The notes below the pieces were generated by a model that worked only from the letters and a program-made list of their open reading frames with translations, ran no database searches and was not told the DNA's origin. From NCBI GenBank assembly GCA_007571115.1, contig RKSA01000180.1:1-17059 (forward strand): a stretch of DNA of 17,059 bases. Reading direction: 5' to 3'. The position numbers were made by a program, and so were the translations under genes. Positions 1-6,664 of this stretch are shown here, one piece after another (position 1 is the first letter of the stretch; every line of letters starts with the position of its first letter). This DNA is from Gammaproteobacteria bacterium. Its GTDB lineage: Bacteria; Pseudomonadota; Gammaproteobacteria; Pseudomonadales; Pseudohongiellaceae.

Positions 1-3000
1 GGCGCATCGGAGAGCTGCACGGTCCACGTTGCGCTGCCGCCGCTCTCGGGCATGGCGAGGTCGCTCGTGGAAAGCATGATGCTGCTCGTCGAAGGCGCCG
101 CGTCGATGGCATTCGCCCAATAGGTATGGTCATCGACCACGGCGCCGACCTGGACGCTGTAGACGGTGCCATTGTTCAGACCGCTGATCTGATAGCCGCT
201 CGTCTCGGCGCCGGTTGGCGCAATCCAGTCGGTGGCACCCTGAGCCTTGTAGCGAAGCTGGTGGGAGCCGGCGACCGGCGTGTCGCTCCAGGTCACGCTC
301 AGGCTGCCGTCATCGCTTGCCAGCGCGACGTCGCTCGGCGTGACATCGAGCAGGTGCAGCTCGTAAATGCCGCCAGCGGCGAAGTTCAACGAGCTGCCGG
401 CGACGAGCCGGTACGATGTGGCCGAATCCCGCTCCGCGCGCCATCGCATCGCAGACTCGCCAGCGCCGCTCTGGATGACGAACTCCCCGGCAAGCGGGGC
501 TGGCAGCAGCGCTGCATTGCCGCTGCTGTCGAGGAAAGCGATGGAAGGCCGCGCGCTGGCGGAAACCTCGTGCAAGTCGCGCAGACTGAAGCCGCTGCCG
601 GCACCGCCCAGGGCAGTACTGGAGACCAGGCCATACTCGTTGCCGGAAACTGCCGAATACCCCGTGGAGGTGTCGCGACTCTCCGCGAGCATCACGGTGG
701 AAAGGAATGCGTCGGCAACGGTTTCGCTTTCATCGTCGATGACCGCAACGCTCAAGCTGGCGCGCTCGCCGTCGTAGCTGCCATCGCTGCTCGTTGCGCT
801 GTGACTGACGCTGACTTCGCGCTCGTTGCCCGGATTCTGGCTGCTGTCGTCGGCGCCGGTCACTGTGAGGGCCTGGGCCGTGTTCCAGTTGCTGGGGGTG
901 AAAAGCAGCTCGACACTGTCGAAAGCGGTCGTGCCGATCGACAGGCTCGCGGCAGAGGCCGGGGAAACGGTTGCGGTCACGGTGACATTGGCGCTCGGCG
1001 CTTCGGAGAGTTGCACCGTCCACGTCGCACTGCCGCTGTTCTCGAGCACGGCGAGGCTCGCTGTGGAAAGCGTGATGCTCTTGGCCGAAGGGGTCGCCTC
1101 GACGGCGTCCGCCCAATACGTCTGGCCATCGGCGACGGCGCCGACCTCGACGCTATAGACGCTGTTGTTGCTCAGGCCGGTGATCTGGTAGCCGCTCGTT
1201 TCGTCGCCGGAAGGCTCGGTCCAGCCGGAGTCTGCCTGGGCCTTGTAGCGAAGCTGGTGAGAGCTCGCGAGCGGCGTGCCGGTCCAGGTCACGGTCAAGG
1301 CGCCGTCGCCTGGCGCGACCGCGACGCTGTCCGGCGTGACGTCGAGCAGATGCAGCTCATAGGCCTCACCCGCCGTGAACGACAGGCTGCTTCCCGCAGC
1401 GAGCTGGAAGCCGAGGTTCCCGCTTCGCGATTCAGCCCGCCAGCGCGATGCCGACGCTGCCGAGCCCAATTGGACGACGAAGCTGCCGTCGAGAGGGCTC
1501 GGCAGCGCTGCCCGGGTTCCGCTGCTGTCGGCGAAGATCAGATAGGGGCGGCCGGCAAAGCCGTCGTCTTCCAGCAGCCCGGTCAGCGTGTAGCCACTGG
1601 CGGCGCCGGAGAGCGTGATGCTGGATACCGAGCCATAGGCATCGCTGTCGCTGAGCCGATAGCCGGCCCGGGCCGAATTCAACGGATCGTCCGCTGCAAG
1701 CAGCACCAGGGAAGCAAAAGCCTCCGCAACGGTATCGCTCTCGTCGTCGATCACCGCAACGTTCAGGCTGGCGTTGCGCTGGTTGTAAGCGGCGTCGCTG
1801 CTCGTTGCAGCATGGCTGATGATGACTTCGCGCTCGTTGCCCGGGTTCTGGCTACTGTCGTTGAGCCCGGTCACCAGGAGGGTCTGGGCAGTATCCCAGT
1901 TGCTTGGGGTGAAAACCAGCAGTTCTGGCTCGGTGGGGTCGGGCGAGACCGGGCCAGTCGCCGACGACACCGTTGCGGCGGAGACCGGAGAGGCAGAAGC
2001 CGTCACGGTGACTTCGGCGCTCGGCGCTTCGGAGAGCTGCACCGTCCACGTTGCAGTTCCGCCATCCTCGAACACGGCGAGGCTCGTTGCGGAAAGCGTG
2101 ATCTCCTTGGCCGTGGGAGCGGCTTCGACAGCGTTCGCCCAATACGTGTGACCGTCGACGACTGCGCCAACCTCGATGCCATAGGTCGTGCCATTGCTCA
2201 AGCCGGTGATTGCGAGGCCGCTCACCTCGCTGCCGCTGATTTCGCTCCAGTCGCTGGCGCCCTGGGCCTTGTAGCGAACGTGGTGGGTGCTGGCGATGGC
2301 GCTGTCGGTCCAAGTCACGATCAGTGTGCCGTTACCGGATTCCACCGCAATGCCTCGCGGCGTGACGTCGAGCAGGTGCAGCTCGTAGATGCCGCCATCG
2401 CTGAACGACGGGGCGCTGCCCGGGGCGGCCTGGTAGCTTCCCGCATTGCCAGTGGAAATGCCTTCGGCGCGCCAGCGGCTCGCGGTCGTTCCGGTGCCGA
2501 GCTGGATGACGAATTCGCCGTCGAGGGGGCTTGGCAGATAGGCGGCGCTTGCACCGCTGTCCCGAAATGTCAGCAGGGACAGGCTGCCATGATCGGCAAT
2601 CTCATGGATCGTGTAGCCGCTCGCGACTCCCGACAAGGCGTTGCTGGTCAGGAAACCGAAACTGCCGGACAGGTAGCCGCTGGCGGAAACCCCTCCAACG
2701 ACTCCTTCCCCTGCGAGCAGCACGGTCGAGAGGAAGGCGTTTGCAACGCTTTCGACCTCGTCATCGACCACCGCGACTTGCAGTCTGGCGAACTGATGGT
2801 TGTAGCCGCTGTCACTGCTCGTTGCCCGATGCACGACGCTGACATCGCGCCTGTTGCCCGGGTTCTGGCTGCTATCGTCGACTGCGCTGACGGTGACGGT
2901 CTGGGCGATGTTCCAGTTGCTGCTGGTGAAGATCAGTGCAGTCGATGACAGCGTGGCGGCCGAAGCCAGGGACGGCGCCAGCGCCAGGCTGACATCGGCA

Positions 3001-5075
3001 CTCGGCGCCTCGGAGAGTTGCACCGTCCACGTCGCCATGCTGTGCGTGCCGTTCTCGAACACGGAGAGGCTTGTCGCGGAAAGCGTGATCGACTTGCTCG
3101 TGGGAGTGGCCTCGACGGCGCTCCCCCAGTACGTATGGCCATCGAAGACGGTGCCGACCTCGATGCTGTAGGCCGTTCCATTGCTCAGGCCGGTGATGGT
3201 GTGACCGCTCGTCTCGCTGCCGCTGCTTTCGCTCCAGGCTGTCGTATCGGGGGCCGATGCCTCCCGGTAACGAACATGGTGGGCGCTGGCGATGGCGCTG
3301 GCGCCCCAGGACACGCTGAGACTGCCGTTGCCTGGGGCAATCAGCACTTGCCGCGGCGTGACGTCGAGCAGGTGCAACTCGTCGATGCTGCCTGGAGTCA
3401 GGCTCAGCGAGCTGCCGGCGACAAGCCGGTACGACGTCGCCGAGTCTTGCACGGCGGCCCATCGCGACGCCATTGCCCCGGCGCCGCGCTGCACGACGAA
3501 ACCTTCGGCAAGTGCGCCTGGCAGAAACGCCGCGCTGCCGGCGCTGTCGAGAAACGTGATCGATGGCCGCGCGCTGGCCGCAATGTCGTGAAAGTCGCGC
3601 AGGGTGAAGCCGCTGCCGGTACCACCCAGGGAAGTGGCGGACAGCTCGCCGTACTCGCTGCCGGAAACGCCCGAATATCCAGTCGAAATGCCGCTGCTTC
3701 CCACCACCATCATGGTCGAGAGAAAAGCGCCATCGACGGTCGCGGTCTCATCGTCGACGACGCGCGCCGCGAGCGTCGCGGTCACTCCCTGGTAGTCGAC
3801 ATCGGCGCTCGTCGCGGTGTGGCTGATCGTGGTGTCGCGCCGGTTGCCGGTGTTCTGGGAGTCGTCATCGACTCCGGTGAGGGTCACGGTCTGGGGAGTG
3901 TCCCAGTCCCCGGGAGTGAAGGTCAGCGAGGTCGGCGAGACCATTGCAATGCTCGTGTCGCCCGAGGCGATGGCGACGCTGACGCTGGCTGCTGGCAGTT
4001 CGGCAAGCGCCACGGTCCAAGTCGCCGTGCCGCCGTCTTCGAGGGCGGCGCGGGAGGCCGCAGAAAACTCGAGCTCGCGCAGCGCGGGAGTCGTCTCGAC
4101 GGCGTCGCCCCAGTACGTGTTGCCTCCCATCACCGCGCCGACCTGGATTTCGTAGGTGGTGCCGTTGCTCAGGCCAGAGATCACGTGACCGCTCGCCTCG
4201 TCGCCGCCGATGTCGGTCCAGTCGAAAGTGGAGGACTCGCGGTAGCGGAGCTGGTACGAAGTTGCGCTGTCGAGGGAGGTCCACGAAACTGTGGTTCTCG
4301 CCGTGCCGGGGACCGCGACGACTCCGGTCGGGGTCGGGTCGACCAGGTACAGCTCGTAGATGTCGCCGTCGCTCCAGAAAATGCTGTTGCGAAACGTGTT
4401 GCCGTCCGAACCGACGGTCATGACGCTCGCCGAAGGCCCCGTGCCGAGCTGCAGCACGAGCCGGTCGCGGAACGCCTGGGGAAGGTGGTGGCTGTAACCG
4501 CTGCTGCCGTCGTCATCGTCGAAGAGGACGAAGAGCCGATCGGGGAAGGCCCGGTCCTCGTAGGCGGCGACGAGCCGGTAGCCGCTGCCGAAGCCTTCGA
4601 GGACGTCGTCGGTCAGCACGCCGAAAATTCCGAGCTGGGCGCTGTTCTCTGAGTAGCCAAGGCCATGGTAGCCCTGGGGAGTGACAACCTCCTCGACAAG
4701 CAGCACTGCGGAAAGCACGGCGCCGTCGACGCTCGCGGTCTCGTCGTCGATGACGCGAACTGCGGCCGCGGCCGATTGGCCCTGATAGCCCTGATCGGCG
4801 CTCGTGGCAAGATGGTTGATGCTGATTCCGCTGCGCTCGTTGCCCGGGTTCTGGGCATCGTCGTCGACTCCGGTAACGGTGACGGTCTGCGCAGTGCTCC
4901 AGGTCGTCGTCGTGAAGACGAGCGAAGCTGGCGACACCGTTGCAGCCGAGCTGTCGCTCGAGGAGACCGCCACGGTGACCGCGGCACTCGGCGCTGCGGA
5001 AAGCTGCACGGTGTGGGTCTTGAAGCCGCGGTTCTCGGCGACGAGCACGTCGGGCCGGGAAAGCGTCAGGCTCTT
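1..5075 (-). repeat. Five and a fraction in-frame tandem ~1-kb modules
   Basis: The segment starting K-S-I-T-L-S recurs in frame. Module starts are 5075, 4079, 3095, 2108, 1082 and 86, giving unit lengths of 996, 984, 987, 1026 and 996 nt, all multiples of three. Within a unit of about 330 residues, positions 1-118 are the Calx-beta-like domain, 119-248 the middle domain and 249-332 FN3 (numbering of module 5). Modules 3-6 are more alike; module 1 is the most diverged, and the Calx-beta-like part of module 2 is also diverged. Copies are similar but not identical, so this is old duplication with domain-level exchange rather than a recently expanded array. Confidence 0.9.
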
Positions 5076-5210
5076 CGGCACCGCGTCGGCAGCGACGGCG
5101 GCGAGCGGCGCGATCGCGAGCAACGCAGCCAGCGCAAGCAGGAGTGCCGATGCAGCGCGATGAAGCCGCGATACGCAATGTTCATGCAGTGAGCAGGTCA
5201 TCCCTTCCAT
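1..5210 (-). CDS. Giant modular exported protein: Calx-beta-like / unnamed domain / FN3 repeats (3' end off the window)
   Basis: The frame is open from ATG 5210 to the left edge, 1,736 complete codons with no stop, and reads sensibly throughout. A GAGG Shine-Dalgarno lies 8 nt upstream, supporting this start over ATG 5201. Residues 1-20 form a long n-region, 21-39 are hydrophobic (ALLLALAALLAIAPL), and an AVA-AD signal-peptidase site falls at about 40, so export by Sec is expected. From residue 46 come five complete modules of 328-342 residues and part of a sixth. Each has a Calx-beta-like sandwich (TWTVQLSEAPS, then TVTVTGVDD, SQNPGN.R, ISH.ATS.D, VIDDE), a ~130-residue middle domain ending ELHLLDVTP, and an FN3 domain (W, RY, SG, ITGLSNGT.Y, TYW, VEATP). 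No catalytic motif is visible. An adhesin or matrix-like surface role is inferred from the architecture. The C-terminus, which would show the anchor or secretion route, lies outside the window. Confidence 0.9.
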   Translation of the reverse strand, partial: MEGMTCSLHEHCVSRLHRAASALLLALAALLAIAPLAAVAADAVPKSLTLSRPDVLVAENRGFKTHTVQLSAAPSAAVTVAVSSSDSSAATVSPASLVFTTTTWSTAQTVTVTGVDDDAQNPGNERSGISINHLATSADQGYQGQSAAAAVRVIDDETASVDGAVLSAVLLVEEVVTPQGYHGLGYSENSAQLGIFGVLTDDVLEGFGSGYRLVAAYEDRAFPDRLFVLFDDDDGSSGYSHHLPQAFRDRLVLQLGTGPSASVMTVGSDGNTFRNSIFWSDGDIYELYLVDPTPTGVVAVPGTARTTVSWTSLDSATSYQLRYRESSTFDWTDIGGDEASGHVISGLSNGTTYEIQVGAVMGGNTYWGDAVETTPALRELEFSAASRAALEDGGTATWTVALAELPAASVSVAIASGDTSIAMVSPTSLTFTPGDWDTPQTVTLTGVDDDSQNTGNRRDTTISHTATSADVDYQGVTATLAARVVDDETATVDGAFLSTMMVVGSSGISTGYSGVSGSEYGELSATSLGGTGSGFTLRDFHDIAASARPSITFLDSAGSAAFLPGALAEGFVVQRGAGAMASRWAAVQDSATSYRLVAGSSLSLTPGSIDELHLLDVTPRQVLIAPGNGSLSVSWGASAIASAHHVRYREASAPDTTAWSESSGSETSGHTITGLSNGTAYSIEVGTVFDGHTYWGSAVEATPTSKSITLSATSLSVFENGTHSMATWTVQLSEAPSADVSLALAPSLASAATLSSTALIFTSSNWNIAQTVTVSAVDDSSQNPGNRRDVSVVHRATSSDSGYNHQFARLQVAVVDDEVESVANAFLSTVLLAGEGVVGGVSASGYLSGSFGFLTSNALSGVASGYTIHEIADHGSLSLLTFRDSGASAAYLPSPLDGEFVIQLGTGTTASRWRAEGISTGNAGSYQAAPGSAPSFSDGGIYELHLLDVTPRGIAVESGNGTLIVTWTDSAIASTHHVRYKAQGASDWSEISGSEVSGLAITGLSNGTTYGIEVGAVVDGHTYWANAVEAAPTAKEITLSATSLAVFEDGGTATWTVQLSEAPSAEVTVTASASPVSAATVSSATGPVSPDPTEPELLVFTPSNWDTAQTLLVTGLNDSSQNPGNEREVIISHAATSSDAAYNQRNASLNVAVIDDESDTVAEAFASLVLLAADDPLNSARAGYRLSDSDAYGSVSSITLSGAASGYTLTGLLEDDGFAGRPYLIFADSSGTRAALPSPLDGSFVVQLGSAASASRWRAESRSGNLGFQLAAGSSLSFTAGEAYELHLLDVTPDSVAVAPGDGALTVTWTGTPLASSHQLRYKAQADSGWTEPSGDETSGYQITGLSNNSVYSVEVGAVADGQTYWADAVEATPSAKSITLSTASLAVLENSGSATWTVQLSEAPSANVTVTATVSPASAASLSIGTTAFDSVELLFTPSNWNTAQALTVTGADDSSQNPGNEREVSVSHSATSSDGSYDGERASLSVAVIDDESETVADAFLSTVMLAESRDTSTGYSAVSGNEYGLVSSTALGGAGSGFSLRDLHEVSASARPSIAFLDSSGNAALLPAPLAGEFVIQSGAGESAMRWRAERDSATSYRLVAGSSLNFAAGGIYELHLLDVTPSDVALASDDGSLSVTWSDTPVAGSHQLRYKAQGATDWIAPTGAETSGYQISGLNNGTVYSVQVGAVVDDHTYWANAIDAAPSTSSIMLSTSDLAMPESGGSATWTVQLSDA

Positions 5211-5218
5211 TTGTCTTG

Positions 5219-5350
5219 CCTCAATTTTGTAAATGGTTTCCCCAAAAAGAGCTTTCTAAAGCAATCTAAAAATACCAGCAAAGTATTTCCAAAAAGACAC
5301 AGCGTACCACTTTAATACGACAATAACATTACTATTAGTTTTCATTTTAT
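5219..5350 (-). promoter_or_regulatory. AT-rich leader and probable promoter region of the modular protein gene
   Basis: This block is strikingly AT-rich against GC-rich flanks and lies directly upstream of the modular protein gene, with the GAGG ribosome-binding site at 5219-5222. On the minus strand it holds runs such as TATTTTTAG and AAATAAAATG. The best sigma70-like pair I see is TTGCTG, 17 nt, TAGAAA, which is weak, so no promoter can be fixed. Such AT-rich DNA is a common target of nucleoid silencers such as H-NS/MvaT; that is inference only. Confidence 0.4.
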
Positions 5351-5415
5351 TTGCATTTCGCGAACGAATACCCCCTCCGCCGCATCGGCCTGCGCCTGAC
5401 GGCTTGTCCTCTGCG

Positions 5416-5435
5416 ACTCCCCCTCAAGGGGGAGT
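5416..5435. repeat. Perfect 8-bp inverted repeat with TCAA loop
   Basis: ACTCCCCC and GGGGGAGT flank a four-base TCAA loop. The stem is perfect and GC-rich. No T-run follows on either strand, so it is not a standard intrinsic terminator. CCCCCTCAAGGGGG hairpins of this kind are often dispersed intergenic elements in GC-rich bacterial genomes; only one copy is seen in this window. Confidence 0.5.
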
Positions 5436-5486
5436 AACGTTGGGGGCTTCGTTCAGGGATACTGGAAGTTCCATGGAGGAGTGAAC

Positions 5487-5508
5487 GCCTTGCCAAGGAT
5501 GGCAAGGC
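5487..5508. repeat. Perfect 8-bp inverted repeat downstream of korB
   Basis: GCCTTGCC, a six-base loop (AAGGAT) and GGCAAGGC form a perfect stem 87 bases past the korB stop codon. On the minus strand it is followed by GTTCACTCC, not a T-tract. It could be a 3'-end stabilising hairpin or a weak terminator of the kor transcript. Confidence 0.4.
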
Positions 5509-5594
5509 TGGGGCTCATCTCGCGGTTTGGATATGGGAGGGCTGCGCTTCCTGTCGAGATGGCAGATTCCGCCGTCATCTTCGCAATGGAAGAG

Positions 5595-6650
5595 CTACAT
5601 GAAGGTTTCGTTGATGTCTTCCAGGACTTCGGCGCCTGGGCACAGGTCGTGCTCGTTGAGGCTGTTGAAGGGCTTGTCGACGCTGTCGGAGAGTTCGTGG
5701 AAGTCGGACTGCAACTGGTTGATGTAGAGCAGGCCGGTGGCGATCCTGCCTTCGCTCTTGCAGGCGTTGAGGTGGCGAAGCGCGCTTTCGCGCTTGCTCG
5801 GGTCGTAGCCTTCGCTGGTCTTGTGCAGGTGGATCACTGAGCCGTCATGCAAGGTGATTTCGTGATCCTTGCCTGCGTCGTAGCTAGCGGTGATCTCCTC
5901 GCGCATCGGGACGAAATCGATTTCGCTGAGCATGACGCTGTTTTCCCAGGCGTTCTTGTAGCCATGGGTCGAATGCGGCGTGTTGTTGAAGGTCACGCAG
6001 GGCGAAACGACATCGATCATGGCGAAGCCCCGGTGGCTCAGGCCCGCCTGGATGAGCGGCACGAGCTGATCCTTGTCGCCGGAGAAGCTTCGCGCGACGA
6101 AGCTCGCGCCGAGATCGATCGCCAGGCTGACGAGATCGATATTGTCGAACTGGCTTTCCTCGCCGAACTTGGTTCTCGATCCGAGGTCGGCCGTGGCCGA
6201 AAGCTGGCCCTTGGTCAAGCCATAGGCGCCATTGTTCGCGACGATGTAGAGCATGTTGATGCGGCGCCTGACGATGTGGCAGAACTGGCCGAGGCCGATC
6301 GACGCGGTGTCGCCGTCGCCGGAGATTCCGAGGTATAGCAGCTCGCGATTGGCGAGATTGGCGCCGGTGGCGACCGAGGGCATGCGGCCATGCACCGAAT
6401 TGAAGCCATGGGACTTGCTGAGAAAATACGAGGGAATCTTCGACGAGCAGCCGATCCCCGAAACCTTGGCGATTCGGTGCGGCGCCAGCGACATGGCATG
6501 GACCGCGTGAATGATCGCCGCGCTGATCGAATCGTGGCCGCAGCCTCCGCAGAGCGTCGTCAGGGTGCCTTCGTAGTCGCGCCTGACGTAGCCCAGGGCG
6601 TTCTTCTCGAGCTGCGGATGATGGAACCTGGGTTTGGAGATGTAACTCAT
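5595..6650 (-). CDS. korB: 2-oxoacid oxidoreductase, beta (thiamine diphosphate) subunit
   Basis: This 351-residue protein is the catalytic beta subunit of a 2-oxoacid:acceptor oxidoreductase, which uses thiamine diphosphate (TPP) and a [4Fe-4S] cluster to decarboxylate a 2-oxoacid oxidatively to an acyl-CoA. Expected cluster ligands are visible: C34 and C37 (CGGCGHD), C68 (SGIGCSSKIP) and C218 (SPCVTFNN). The TPP/Mg motif is GDGD at 111-114 with NN at 139-140. The length is usual for the KorB family. The frame extends upstream to 6854, but that extension lies inside korA and looks like non-coding translation. ATG 6650 gives the family-typical N-terminus and has GGAA 7 nt upstream. It begins 14 nt after the korA stop, so it is co-transcribed. 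The substrate is not readable from sequence; 2-oxoglutarate is inferred from the operon type. Confidence 0.9.
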   Translation of the reverse strand: MSYISKPRFHHPQLEKNALGYVRRDYEGTLTTLCGGCGHDSISAAIIHAVHAMSLAPHRIAKVSGIGCSSKIPSYFLSKSHGFNSVHGRMPSVATGANLANRELLYLGISGDGDTASIGLGQFCHIVRRRINMLYIVANNGAYGLTKGQLSATADLGSRTKFGEESQFDNIDLVSLAIDLGASFVARSFSGDKDQLVPLIQAGLSHRGFAMIDVVSPCVTFNNTPHSTHGYKNAWENSVMLSEIDFVPMREEITASYDAGKDHEITLHDGSVIHLHKTSEGYDPSKRESALRHLNACKSEGRIATGLLYINQLQSDFHELSDSVDKPFNSLNEHDLCPGAEVLEDINETFM

Positions 6651-6664
6651 GATCTGTTTCCGGC

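Larger units (their letters stand above)
5351..5594. other. Gene-free spacer between korB and the modular protein gene
   Basis: I see no gene here. Base composition returns to GC-rich. Two perfect stem-loops are present (5416-5435 and 5487-5508), neither followed by a T-tract on either strand. They lie downstream of korB, so they may mark or stabilise the 3' end of the kor transcript, but intrinsic termination cannot be claimed. Open frames crossing this stretch are short and lack family resemblance. Confidence 0.5.

Noticed and set aside
126..2948. 940-codon plus-strand open frame
   Set aside because: It is antisense to the in-frame, domain-rich modular protein gene. Its translation is a low-complexity Arg/Ala/Gly/Val-rich product with repeats that mirror the real modules, with no family resemblance.
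3018..4652. 544-codon plus-strand open frame
   Set aside because: It is another antisense shadow of the modular protein, caused by the lack of stop codons opposite GC-rich repeat codons.
1..5075. CRISPR array or transposon explanation for the 1-kb repeats
   Set aside because: Units are coding, in frame, about 1 kb and diverged. There are no short identical repeats with spacers, no transposase and no flanking target duplications.
5231..5290. sigma54 promoter in the AT-rich island
   Set aside because: A TGG...TTGC pair is present on the minus strand, but GG and GC are separated by 12 nt rather than the required 10.
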